The notes under the pieces are model-generated. The model saw nothing but the letters and a program-made list of their open reading frames with translations. It ran no database searches and was not told the DNA's origin. Source: Pseudonocardia sp. CNS-139 (GTDB lineage: Bacteria > Actinomycetota > Actinomycetes > Mycobacteriales > Pseudonocardiaceae). From it: a stretch of DNA of 64,000 nucleotides. Both the position numbers and the translations under genes were made by a program. Below, piece by piece: positions 39,717-50,494 of this stretch. The stretch spans positions 54,540 to 118,539 of the forward strand of contig MKJX01000228.1 of assembly GCA_001942415.1 (NCBI GenBank). The letters run 5' to 3'. Every line of letters begins with the position of its first letter. Positions within the stretch are counted from its first letter, which is position 1.

Positions 39717-40851
39717 CCGCCTGACCAGGCGAACCCGCCGAGGAGTGCCGCGGCGGCGACGAGCGCGGCCGCGACCCACACCGGCGCGCGGTGGCCGAGC
39801 CCGGCCTCGAGTGCCGATCCGCCCAGCCACGGCCCGGCCGCGGCCCCGAGGTTGAACGCGGCCGTCGCGGCCCCGCCGGCGAGCGTCGGCGCCCCGGACG
39901 CGAGCACCAGCGCTCGCGCGATCAGCACCGACCCGACCGCGAACGACAGCGCACCCTGCACGAGCGCCAGCCCGACCACGGCGACCGGACTGCCGGCCGC
40001 GAGCCCGTACAGCACCCAGCTCACGACGAGCACCGGCACGCCCGCCACGAGGAACGGCACCGGCCGGGCGTCGGCGATGCGCCCGCCGGCCGTCACGCCG
40101 AGGAACGTGCCGATCCCGAATCCCGCCAGCACGGCGGCACCCAGCCCGGCGCGAGCCCGGCGACGTCCGTGACCAGCGGCGCGAGGTAGGTGAACGCGCA
40201 GAACGTGGCGCCGTTGACGAGCGCGCCGAGCAGCAGCACGAGCACGACCGGCGCCCGGCGCAGCGTCCCCCACTCGCCCCGCAGACCTGCCGGGGCGGCG
40301 CCGGCCGGGCCCGGCGGGACGGCCCGCAGGATCGCGACGAGCGCGGGCACCGACACCAGCGCGACCGCCCAGAACGCCGCGCGCCAGCCCCAGAGCTGGC
40401 CGAGCACCGCCCCGGCCGGCACCCCGGCGACGCAGGCGAGCGTGGTGCCGCCGAGCAGCACGGCGGTGGCGCGGCCCGTGCGGTCCGGCGGGACCATCGC
40501 GGCGGCCGCGCCGAGGGCGACCGCGAGGAACCCGGCGTTGGCCAGCGCCGCGACCACCCGGGTGCCGAGCAGCACGGCGTAGTCGGTCGTGACCGCGCCG
40601 AGCACGTGCACGAGCAGGAACACGGCCAGGAACGCCACGAGCGTCGGCCGCCGGGGCAGGCGCGCGGCGACCAGCGCCGTCAGCGGCGCACCGACCACCA
40701 TCCCGACGGCGAACGCCGAGGTCAGCGCGCCGGCGGCGAGCAGCGAGACGCCCAGGTCACGGGCGATGTCCGGGACCAGCCCGGAGAGCATGAACTCCGA
40801 CGTGGCCTGGGCGAACACGGCCAGGCCGAGAAGGTACAGCGAAAGAGGCAC
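39653..40851 (-). CDS. MFS efflux transporter, Cmx/CmrA (chloramphenicol exporter)-like
   Basis: ~400 aa, twelve spans. The start MPLSLYLLGLAVFAQATSEF, followed by MLSGLVPDIARDLGVSLLAA, closely follows the pattern of actinobacterial Cmx/CmrA chloramphenicol efflux proteins. It contains TSAFAVGMVVGAPLTALVAA and the antiporter motif C-like GVPAGAVLGQLWGWRAAFW. One break near 40155. The C-terminal ~20 residues overlap the opposite DUF2530 gene and may be an artefact. Resistance function is inferred from family; no leader peptide for drug attenuation is obvious. Confidence 0.75.
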
Positions 40852-41021
40852 AGGAAGGCTCCAGCGAACCGAGGGATTGGGAGGGCTCGCCGGTCGATCC
40901 GGTGGGAAAGGCCACCGGAGACCGGTGGCTAGCCTCTGGACGCCTCGGGGCCGGACACGGTGCGGAGGGTAACGATCGTCGGGCTCGGTTGTCGCCCGAG
41001 TTCCCCTTAGGGTTGCGAACC

Positions 41022-41757
41022 ATGACCGACCGACCCACCGCCGTCGTCACCGGGGCCAGCTCCGGCATCGGCGCGGCCACGGCCCGCGCGCTGGCCAAGT
41101 CCGGATTCCACGTCGTGCTCGGTGCCCGGCGCGTCGACCGGTGCGCCGAGATCGCCGCCGAGATCGACGGCACGGCGGTGCGTCTGGACGTCACCGACAA
41201 GGAGTCCGTCGCGGCGTTCGCGGCGGCCGTCCCGGACTGCAAGCTGCTGGTCAACAACGCCGGCGGGGCGAAGGGCCTCGAACCGGTCGCCGCGGCGGAC
41301 GAGGACGCCTGGCGCTGGATGTACGAGACCAACGTGCTCGGCACGCTCTACGTCACGAAGGCGCTGCTCCCGGCCCTGCTGGCGTCCGGCGACGGGCACA
41401 TCGTCACGGTCACGTCGGTCGCGGCCATCGAGACCTACGACAACGGCGCCGGCTACACCGGGGCCAAGCACGCGCAGGCGATGCTGCACCGCACGCTGCG
41501 CGGCGAGCTGCTGGGCCGGCCGATCCGGCTCACCGAGGTGCTGCCCGGGCTGGTGGAGACCGAGTTCTCGGTGGTCCGGTTCGACGGCGACGACGCGCGC
41601 GCCGCCGGCGCTACAAGGGCCTCACCCCGCTCACCGCCGACGATGTCGCGGACGCATCGCGTTCGCCGCCACCCGGCCGAGCCACGTCAACATCGACCAG
41701 ATCGTGCTCAAGCCGCGGGCGCAGGCCAACGCGTCGCGGGTGCACCGGGAGGGCTGA
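41022..41757 (+). CDS. Short-chain dehydrogenase/reductase
   Basis: ~245 aa NAD(P)-dependent oxidoreductase. The nucleotide motif is AVVTGASSGIGAATARAL, and NNAGG marks the core. The catalytic triad is Ser in VTSVAAIETYD, then Tyr and Lys in GYTGAKHA. It resembles the YdfG-like branch of 3-hydroxy acid dehydrogenases, with the usual C-terminal HVNIDQIVLKPRAQA. Two breaks lie near 41608 and 41650. Its stop overlaps the start of the SMP-30 gene (TGATG), so the two are co-transcribed and may act on one pathway. Confidence 0.87.
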
Positions 41758-42676
41758 TGGGGCTGCTGGCGGCCGGCGCCGCGCTGGAGCGGGTGGCCAC
41801 CGGGTCGATCTGGGCGGAGGGCCCGGTCTGGCTCCCGGACCGGCGCGCCGTCCGGTACAGCGACATCCCGAACAACCGCATCCTGGAGTTCGCCGATGAC
41901 ACCGGCGAGCTGACCGTGTACCGGGACGGCGTGGAGTTCACCAACGGGCGCACGCTCGACCTGGACGGCTCGGTGCTCCAGTGCTCGCACGGGCGGCGCG
42001 CCGTGGAGCGCGACCGCGACGGCGTGGTCGAGACGGTCGTCGACCGCTGGGGCGGCGCCCGCTTCAACTCGCCCAACGACGTCGTCGTGAAGAGCGACGG
42101 GACGATCTGGTTCACCGACCCGTCGTACGGGATCCGCAAGCCCGGCGAGGGCACCCCGGAGAGCTGGAGTACGGCGACCACTACGTCTTCCGCCTCGACC
42201 CGCGTGACGGCTCGGTGCGGCCCGTGGTGGTCGACGTCGAGATGCCCAACGGGCTCGCGTTCTCCCCCGACGAGTCGCTGCTCTACGTCGCCGACTCCGG
42301 GATGCTGCCGCCGGACGGCCGCCGCGACCCGGGCCGGCCGGGCGGGCACTCGATCCACGTCTACGACGTGTTCGACGGGCGGCTGTGCAAGAACGGGCGC
42401 GAGCTGGCCGTCGTCGACCCGGGGGTGCCCGACGGGTTCCGGGTGGACGAGCACGGCGACGTGTGGACGTCGAGCTTCGACTCCGTGCAGGTCATCGACC
42501 CGGCCGGCACGCTGGTCGAGCGCATCGAGGTGCCGGAGAAGATCGCCAACGTCTGCTTCGGCGGCACCGACGGCCGCACGCTCTACGTCGCGGCCAGCGC
42601 GGGGCTCTACCGCATCCGCACGACCGTGCGGGACGCGGCGGCGGTGCTGCGGGAGAGCCGGGGCCTCAGCGTCTGA
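41757..42676 (+). CDS. SMP-30/gluconolactonase-family lactone hydrolase
   Basis: ~307 aa six-bladed beta-propeller. Metal ligands are recognisable: Glu in IWAEGPVWLPD, Asn in FNSPNDVVVKSDGTIWFTDP, and Asp in LLYVADSG. One break near 42168 after GTPESW. The C-terminus ends ASAGLYRIRTTVRD. Members hydrolyse sugar lactones such as gluconolactone with Ca2+ or Zn2+. Pairing with a dehydrogenase that could make the lactone or handle the acid fits a sugar-oxidation route; the substrate is not known. Confidence 0.87.
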
Positions 42677-42731
42677 CGGTGCGCCCGGTGGCGGCGAGCC
42701 CACGCCGACGGGGCGGAGACGGGCGGTGCCG

Positions 42732-43896
42732 TCACAGGGCGGACAGGTCCTGCCACTGCTCCCACGTGAGCGTCCAGTCCCAGATGTCGCCGTCGCGGGA
42801 CGAGAGCGCCACCTGGGTGCCCGTGACCTCCACGGGGTCGCCGTACATCGCCGTGTCGTAGTACGCCTTGGCGTCCGCGGTGGACAGGTTGATGCAGCCG
42901 TGGCTGACGTTGCTGGAGCCCTGCGCGGACGCGACGCCGGGTTGGCGTGGATGAACTCGCCGTTGTTGCTGATCCGCACGGCCCACTTCTCGATCAGGTC
43001 GTAGCCGTAGGTCTCGCTGACCATCCGCTTGTCGGTGAACTTCTCGCTGACGACGTGGATGCCGGAGCGGGTGTTGCGCCGCGGGTCCGAGTCGAGCCCG
43101 TAGCTGGCCGGGAAGTCGAAGACCTGCTGGCCGTCGCGGATGACCTGCACGCGGTGGGTGCGCGCGTCGGCCCGCACGATCTGCGACCGCCCGATCTGGA
43201 ACGTGCTGGTGACGTTCGCCGCGCCGTAGCGGCCCTCGCCGTACGCGACGCCGAACAGGTCGGCCCGCACGGTGACCGTGGTGCCGGCCGGCCAGTACTC
43301 CCTGGGCCGCCAGTCCACCCGCGAGCCGCCGCCCTCGTCCGGCAGCCAGCCCCACGAGCCCTCGACCGGCACCGACGTGGTGACCGAGAGCGCCTGCTCG
43401 ACGGCCGCCCGGTCGTCGACGTGGGCGTTGAACTGGATGCGGACCGGGGCCGCGACCCCGACCGTGCGCCCGTCGCCGATGTTGAGCGTGCCGCGCACGA
43501 CCTTGCTGGGCTTGAGCGTGGTGAACGAGCCCTGCACCGGCACCTGCCCGGCCGCGCCGGACGCGAGGCCGCCCCACGTGTAGACGGTGTCGTACTCCAG
43601 GTCGGCGCTGGTGGTCCAGCTCGTCGCGGCGGCGTTCAGCGCGCCGTCGACGACCTTGCCGTCCGGGTCGGTCAGGGTGACGCGGTCGAGCGTGCCGTGC
43701 TCCACGGCGACCGTCGCCGGTGCGGTCGGGTCGACGCCCGTGACGCCCGCCGCGGGCGTGTACGCGAGGGTGGCCGCGGGCGGGGCGGCGCGGGCGGGAG
43801 CACCGCCACCGGACCCCGCGCCCCCGCCGTGGCCACGGTGACCACTCCCAGCGTGCCGACCGCGATCACGGCCAGCACAAGCAACAGCCTTCGCAC
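42732..43896 (-). CDS. L,D-transpeptidase (Ldt, Ig-like plus YkuD domains)
   Basis: ~388 aa secreted enzyme forming 3-3 peptidoglycan cross-links. The GTG at 43896 behind GGGGGAG gives a signal peptide, VRRLLLVLAVIAVGTLGVVT. A break near 43800 leads into two bacterial Ig-like domains (TLAYTPAAGVTGVDPTAPAT; TTLKPSKVVRGTLNIGDG), as in LdtMt proteins. The YkuD domain has RSGIHVVSEKFTDKRM, EFIHANP and, after a break near 42945, the catalytic SHGCINLS with its cysteine. The domain order and size match mycobacterial Ldt enzymes, targets of carbapenems. Confidence 0.92.
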
Positions 43897-44044
43897 GTCG
43901 CTCCCCCTTGCCACACATCCCCAGAGCAAGGACGCCCCGCGGCCCCGGCGGTTGTCCCCGCCGCCGTGACCACGGGATCAGGCTACGCGCGGGAACCGCC
44001 CGGCCCACCGAGGTAGCCCGGGTGGGGGACGACCGCCCGGGCGA

Positions 44045-45151
44045 TCAACGGAACGCAGCGACGGCGAGCGCGCGGACCTGCTCGTAGGCGTTCATCTCGA
44101 CGGGGTTGAAGCGGTTCTTCGTCAGAGCGACGGAAACACCCGTGGCCGGGTCGGCGTACGCGGCGCTGCCGCCGATCCCCACCATGCCGAACACCGTCGG
44201 CGCGACCGGCGTCATCCCGACCGTGCCCAGCGTGTAGCCGAGCCCGTACTGCGCCGGGCCGCCGGTCATCTCGTCGATGCCGTCGGTGGACAGCGTCGTG
44301 ATCAGCCGCAGCCGCTCCGGCGACACCAGCCGCACACCGTCGACCTCGTCGAGCAGCGCGGCGTAGACCCGGGCCAGCCCACGCGCCGACGCCGTGCCCC
44401 ACGCCGGGATGTCGGCGCCGAGCACGTCGGGGTTGTTGGCCAGCGCCGCGTTCGGGAACAGCTCCCGCGGGCCGGACCTGAACAGCGGGAGGTCCGGCGG
44501 CAGCGCCGCGAACGCGGCCACCCCGGCCGGGTCGTCCACCAGCGGCGCGACCCGCCCGCGCTGCGCCTGCGGCACCCCGAAGAACACCTCGTCGGCCACG
44601 CCGAGCGGACCCGCGACGTCCTCGGCGAGCACCTGGGAGATCGGCCGTCCGGTGGCCCGCCGCACGACCTCGGCGAGCACGAAGCCGAACGTCACGGCGT
44701 GGTAGCCGACACGCGCGCCGGGGGTCCACCAGGGTTCCAGGTCCGCGATCAGCCCGGCCATCACCTCGGCGTCGCAGAACTGCGCCGGCGTGGTGCCGGC
44801 CGGGATCGCGGGGATGCCCGCGCTGTGCGTGAGCACGTGCCGCAGCGTCGTGGCCTCCTTGCCGTGCGCCGCGTACTCCGGCCACAGCTGCGCCACCCGC
44901 GTGTCGTAGCTCAGCACGCCCTTCTCGACGAGCACGTGCACCACCGTCGCGCCCACGGCCTTCAGCGCCGATGCCGCGTAGAAGACCGAGTCCGGCGTGA
45001 CCGGACGGCCCGTCTCCACGTCGGCCACCCCGGCCACCGCGTCGACGACCAGCTCGCCGCGGCGGTAGACGGCCGCCTGCAGGCCGGTCTCGGCGCCGCT
45101 GTCCACGAGCTCGTCGAGCAGCACCTGGACCTGCTTCTGGAGATCGCTCAT
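44045..45151 (-). CDS. Serine hydrolase of the beta-lactamase/EstB (class C-like) family
   Basis: 368 aa, intact. The nucleophile motif SxxK is ASALKAVG, and the second motif tyrosine lies in GARVGYHAVTFGFVLAEV. A late GIGGSAAYADPATGVSVAL replaces the KTG/HxG strand, as in esterase-type members. No signal peptide is present (MSDLQKQVQVLLDELVDSGA), so it is probably a cytoplasmic esterase or lactonase rather than a secreted beta-lactamase. Transcribed away from murB with an 80-base gap. Confidence 0.85.
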   Translation of the reverse strand: MSDLQKQVQVLLDELVDSGAETGLQAAVYRRGELVVDAVAGVADVETGRPVTPDSVFYAASALKAVGATVVHVLVEKGVLSYDTRVAQLWPEYAAHGKEATTLRHVLTHSAGIPAIPAGTTPAQFCDAEVMAGLIADLEPWWTPGARVGYHAVTFGFVLAEVVRRATGRPISQVLAEDVAGPLGVADEVFFGVPQAQRGRVAPLVDDPAGVAAFAALPPDLPLFRSGPRELFPNAALANNPDVLGADIPAWGTASARGLARVYAALLDEVDGVRLVSPERLRLITTLSTDGIDEMTGGPAQYGLGYTLGTVGMTPVAPTVFGMVGIGGSAAYADPATGVSVALTKNRFNPVEMNAYEQVRALAVAAFR

Positions 45152-45231
45152 CGATGTCCCTCTCCCTGTGGCGGCTTGTCACGGGTGCCGCGTCACGGAC
45201 AGGTCGGCGCCGCCTGCGGGTTCTCGACAGC

Positions 45232-46277
<1,046 letters not shown>

Positions 46278-46301
46278 GGTGCGCAACGGTAGCCTCCGCG
46301 C

Positions 46302-46808
46302 ATGTCCACGCAGTTCGAGTACCGGTCCGCCTCGTCGCACCCGGCCGCCGACGTCTACGCGGCGATGGTGGACCCGGAGTACCTGCGGGCCCGGCTCGCG
46401 CAGATCGGCGGGCCCGGCGCCGGGCTGCTGGAGCACACGGCCGACGCCGACGGCGCCCGCTACCGGCTGCGCCACGGCCTGGACCCGGAGGCGCTGCCCG
46501 CCGTGGTCCGCGGTGTGCTGCCCGGCGACGTCGTCATCGAGCGCGCCGAGAGCTGGAAGCGCGAGGGCCCCGGCCGCTACACCGGCGACGTCACCGTGAC
46601 GATCCCGGGCGCGCCCGGCTCGGCGGCCGGTGTGATGCGGCTGAACGACCTGCCCGCCGGCAGCGAGCTGGACATCCGCGTGGACGTGACGGTCAAGGTG
46701 CCGCTGGTGGGCGGCCTGATCGAGGGCTCCGTCGGCAACCACGTCACCGGGCTGCTCGCGTCGGAGGCGGAGTTCACCCAGCGGTGGCTGGCGCAGCGGC
46801 AGGGCTGA
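46302..46808 (+). CDS. DUF2505 (START-like) protein
   Basis: 168 aa, intact. MSTQFEYRSASSHPAADVYA starts a SRPBCC/START-like fold characteristic of DUF2505: an N-terminal helix-strand with polyketide-cyclase-like pattern, a GDVTVTIPGAPGSAAGVMRL strand pair and a C-terminal helix (NHVTGLLASEAEFTQRWL). It lies 24 bases from murB in divergent orientation, a conserved actinobacterial pairing (Rv0481c/Rv0482). Probably binds a lipid or hydrophobic ligand. No membrane span. Confidence 0.85.
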   Translation: MSTQFEYRSASSHPAADVYAAMVDPEYLRARLAQIGGPGAGLLEHTADADGARYRLRHGLDPEALPAVVRGVLPGDVVIERAESWKREGPGRYTGDVTVTIPGAPGSAAGVMRLNDLPAGSELDIRVDVTVKVPLVGGLIEGSVGNHVTGLLASEAEFTQRWLAQRQG

Positions 46809-47990
46809 CCGCCCGCCGGCGCCGCACGCTGTCGACCGTCCAGACCACGAGCCCGACCAGCGGGAACGCCGCGCCGAGCGCGGCCACCCCCGTCCAGCCG
46901 TGGCTCGCGTACAGCACGGCGGACAGACCGCTCCCGACCGCACCGCCGAGGAAGAACGTGGTCATGTACGCCGAGTTCAGCCGGCTGCGGGCCTCGGGGC
47001 GCAACGCGTAGACGATCGTCTGGTTGGAGATGTGCACGCCCTGCGCGCCGGCGTCGAAGACGAGCAGGCCGAGCGCGAGCGCGGCGAGGCCCCACACGCC
47101 CGGCCCGGCGCCGAGCCAGATCGGGCTCCACGCGACGAGTGTCGCGACCAGGAACCCGCCGACGGCCCAGTGCGCCCAGCCGCGGTCGGCCAGGCGCCCC
47201 GCGAACCGGGCGGCGACCGCCCCGGCCACGCCGAACAGCGCGAACAGCCCGATCTCGGCGTCGGACAGGTCGTGCGGCGGGGCCGCGAGCATGAACCCGA
47301 TGCTCGTCCAGAGCACGCTGAACGACGCGTTGCTCGCGACGCTGTAGACGATCCGCCAGCGCAGCACCGGCTCGTCGCGCAGCAGCGTGAGCACCGAGCG
47401 CAGCAGCGCCGGGTACGGCATCGCCGCGACCGGGCGCAGCACGGGCAGGTTGCGCCAGATCAGCACCGCGGCCACGGCCGTCAGCGCGGCGCCGAGCAGG
47501 AACACCGCCCGCCAGCCAGCACCTCCGACACCAGCCCGGCGACCACCCGCGACACCAGCACGCCGATCAGCAGCCCGCTCATCACCGTGCTGACCACCCG
47601 GCCCTGCTGCCCCTCCGGCGCCAGGTGGGCGGCGAACGGCACGAGGATCTGCGCGGCCACCGCCGTCAGCCCGACGAGCCCGGCCGCGGCGGCGAGCACG
47701 CCGAGCGCCGGCGCGACCGCGACCACCACCTGGCTGACGACCACCACGGACAGCAGCACGACCACCAGCCGGCGGCGTTCCAGCAGGTCACCGAGGGGGA
47801 CGATGGTGGCGAGCCCGAGGGCGTAGCAGAGCTGCACGAGCGTGAGCACCGCGCCGATCGCCGTGGACGGGGCCTGGAACGCCTCGGCCAGCGCGGCTTC
47901 GAGCGGCTGCGCGTAGTACATGTTGGCGACGACCACGCCGGTGGCGAACGCCATCGCGGCCACGGCCCGGCGCAGGTGCACGACTGTCAC
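46774..47990 (-). CDS. MFS transporter
   Basis: ~405 aa, twelve spans. The GTG at 47990 behind GGGGG gives VTVVHLRRAVAAMAFATGVV followed by ANMYYAQPLEAALAEAF, the typical start of the actinobacterial YgaY-like MFS branch. The loop motif appears as PLGDLLERRRLVVVLL; one break near 47515 lies at the central loop. The second half includes AGAQGVHISNQTIVYALRPE. Its last 35 bases overlap the convergent DUF2505 gene. Substrate unknown. Confidence 0.82.
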
Positions 47991-48059
47991 CCCCCGAGCA
48001 TGCGCCGTCGCCACCACTCATCTGACATGCGGTCCGCCACAGGGTGGCACCATTCCCCC

Positions 48060-48955
48060 GTGGACCCCATCGCCGAGCAGCGCTACGTGATCACCCTGAG
48101 CTGCCCCGACACCACGGGCATCGTCGCCCGCATCGCGAGCTTCCTCGCCGCCGCCGGCGGCTGGATCCTCGAGGCGGGCTACCACTCGGACCCGACCAGC
48201 GCTGGTTCTTCACCCGCCAGGTGGTCAGGGCGAGCTCGCTCCCCTTCGACGCCGACGAGCTGCGCACCCGCTTCGCCGAGGTCGCGGCCGAACTCTCCGG
48301 CAACGCGACGTCACCTGGAACGTCACCGACACCCACGTCCCCAAGCGCACCGTGCTGCTCGTCAGCAAGGAGGCGCACTGCCTGCACGACCTGCTCGGCC
48401 GGGTCTCCACCGGCGAGCTGCCCGTCTCCGTCGAGGCCGTCGTCGCCACCACGACGAGCTGGCCGGCATCGTCGAGGCGCACGGCGTGCCGTTCCACCAC
48501 GTGGCGTTCCCGCCGCCGGGCAACGGGCGCTACTCCGACGCCAAGCAGAAGGCGTTCGACGAGCTGCGCGGCCTCGTCGAGCAGCACGACCCGGACGCGA
48601 TCGTGCTCGCCCGGTTCATGCAGATCCTCCCGCCCGAGGTGTGCCGGGCGTGGGCCGGCCGGGCGATCAACATCCACCACAGCTTCCTGCCGTCGTTCGT
48701 CGGCGCCCGGCCCTACCACCAGGCGTACGCACGCGGGGTGAAGCTGATCGGCGCGACCTGCCACTACGTCACCCCCGACCTGGACGCCGGCCCGATCATC
48801 GAGCAGGACGTCATCCGGGTGGACCACAGCGACACCGCCGCGACATGGTCCGCCGCGGCCGCGACGCCGAACGGCTGGTGCTGGCCCGCGGCCTGCGCTG
48901 GCACCTGGAGGACCGGGTGCTGGTGCACGGCAACAAGACCGTCGTCTTCCGCTGA
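48060..48955 (+). CDS. purU: Formyltetrahydrofolate deformylase
   Basis: Hydrolyses 10-formyl-THF to formate and THF, balancing one-carbon pools. ~299 aa. The N-terminal ACT domain begins DPIAEQRYVITLSCPDTTGI and contains GGWILEAGYHSD. The catalytic domain has NGRYSDAKQKAFDELR, LARFMQILPP, the active site INIHHSFLPSFVGARPYHQA and GATCHYVTPDLDAGPIIEQD, which includes the catalytic Asp. Four breaks (near 48200, 48305, 48465, 48840) make it the most disrupted gene of the window; every conserved block is nonetheless present in order. Confidence 0.9.
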
Positions 48956-49025
48956 CCGCACACACCTCCGCGCCTCCGCACACACGTCAGGACACGTGTG
49001 CGGAGGCCGGTAGGTGTGTGCGGTC
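48954..49025. repeat. Palindromic repeat element at a convergent gene junction (copy 2)
   Basis: Nested inverted repeats. Outer arms GACCGCACACACCT (48954-48967) and AGGTGTGTGCGGTC (49012-49025) match over 14 bp. Inner arms GCCTCCGCACAC (48972-48983) and GTGTGCGGAGGC (48996-49007) match over 12 bp. It fills the gap between the 3' ends of purU and an oppositely oriented oxidoreductase. It shares the CTCCGCACACRYGT and GTGTGCGGAG cores with the element at 4388-4456. Confidence 0.8.
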
Positions 49026-49027
49026 GC

Positions 49028-50419
49028 TCAGGAGGGCTTGATGTTCGCGTTCAGGTGCAGCACGTTGCCCGGGTCGTACTCGGCCTTGACCGCCGCCAGC
49101 CGGGCGTACTTCGCCGCCCCGTACGACGCGAGCACGCGGTCCTCCTCGTACTCCGCCATGAAGTTGACGTAGCTGCCGGAGTCGCGGGCGAAGGGCCGCA
49201 TGTCGTCCCACAGCGAGCGGACCCACACCCGGTCGGCGGCGAGGGTCTCGGCGTCGGGCGCGATGGCGTCCATGTTGAACGCCCAGCGCGCCGAACGGCT
49301 GCCGCCGAACGCGGTGTCGTCGTCGCCGACGTCGGCGTACGCGCCGCCGAGCGGGAAGATCGGCACGATGGTCATCGGCGAGACCTTCTCCGGGAGCCGC
49401 CCGGCCACGACGTCGATCGCCTCGTCGGTGAGCTCGTCGAGCATCAGGGCCTTCGTGTAGTTCCGGATGCCCCACGGTGCCGCGTCGTCGAGCATCTTCT
49501 GCAGTTCGGTGTACGGGATGGGCGTGACCAGCTCGAACAGCGGCACGAGCCGCTCGCGGACCGGCGCGATGAGCGCGTCGTGCGCGCCCTCGCCGGCGAA
49601 CCCGGCCACGAGCACGGCCACCCCGGGCGCGAAGTGGTGCTCCTGCGGCACGAACGGCGCGGGCGGTGCGTTGAGCGCCACCAGCATCCCGCCCGCGTCC
49701 CGCGGGAGCCCGCCGAGCACGTCGCGGCCCAGCCGCAGGGCGTCGGCGGCCCGGTCCAGGTCGTAGAAGAACAGGCCCAGGTGCACGACCGGGCCGACCT
49801 CGTACAGCCGGAACTCGAACTCGGTGACCACGCCGAAGTTGCCACCGCCGCCGCGCAGCGCCCAGAACAGGTCCGGCTCCTGCGACTCGGACGCCCGCAC
49901 GCGCCGCCCGTCGGCGAGCACGACCTCCGCGGACACGAGGTTGTCGATGGTCAGGCCGCACTTGCGGGTCAGCCAGCCCATGCCGCCGCCGAGCGTCAGC
50001 CCGCCGACGCCGGTGTGGCTGATCGTGCCGCCGGTGACGGCCAGCCCGTGCTGCTGGGTCGCGGCGTCCAGGTCGGCGAGCGTGGCGCCGCCGCCGCACC
50101 GGGCGAGCCGCGCGTCCGGGTCGACCACAACCCCGTTGAGCAGGCTCAGGTCGATCATCATGCCGCCTTCGGGGACGGCCGCACCCCAGTAGCCGTGCGC
50201 GCCGCCGCGCACCGCCACCTCCAGCCCGGCCGACTCCGCGTAGGCGATCGCGGCCGCGACGTCGGGCGCTCCCGTGCAGCGCGCGACCACCGCCGGGTAC
50301 CGGTCGATGTCCCCGTTCCACACGGTGCGGGCCTCGTCGTACTCCGGGTCGCCCGGGACGAGCACCGTCCCGGTCATGGCGGTGCGCAGAGCGTCGATCC
50401 CGCCGGACGTTCGGGTCAT
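49028..50419 (-). CDS. FAD-linked oxidoreductase, berberine-bridge-enzyme-like (copy 1)
   Basis: 463 aa, intact. The PP-loop FAD domain has the flavin-attaching histidine in VRGGAHGYWGAAV and the conserved ISHTGVGGLTLGGGMGWL. The second cysteine attachment site of BBE (a Cys where SHTGVGG stands) is absent, so attachment is probably through histidine only. The C-terminal BBE motif SYVNFMAEYEEDRVLASYG ends DPGNVLHLNANIKPS. No signal peptide. Oxidises an alcohol, sugar or secondary metabolite; substrate unknown. A homologous gene follows upstream in the same orientation. Confidence 0.9.
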   Translation of the reverse strand: MTRTSGGIDALRTAMTGTVLVPGDPEYDEARTVWNGDIDRYPAVVARCTGAPDVAAAIAYAESAGLEVAVRGGAHGYWGAAVPEGGMMIDLSLLNGVVVDPDARLARCGGGATLADLDAATQQHGLAVTGGTISHTGVGGLTLGGGMGWLTRKCGLTIDNLVSAEVVLADGRRVRASESQEPDLFWALRGGGGNFGVVTEFEFRLYEVGPVVHLGLFFYDLDRAADALRLGRDVLGGLPRDAGGMLVALNAPPAPFVPQEHHFAPGVAVLVAGFAGEGAHDALIAPVRERLVPLFELVTPIPYTELQKMLDDAAPWGIRNYTKALMLDELTDEAIDVVAGRLPEKVSPMTIVPIFPLGGAYADVGDDDTAFGGSRSARWAFNMDAIAPDAETLAADRVWVRSLWDDMRPFARDSGSYVNFMAEYEEDRVLASYGAAKYARLAAVKAEYDPGNVLHLNANIKPS

Positions 50420-50494
50420 GGCGTTCGCCTCCTCCTGCGGACGATGAGCGAGACCTCGCTCACCAACCGCCCGGGGTTACCCCCGTCCAGGCGC

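Noticed and set aside
44045..45151. Secreted class C beta-lactamase
   Set aside because: No signal peptide, and the KTG/YSN motifs are replaced. An esterase-like serine hydrolase is the safer call.
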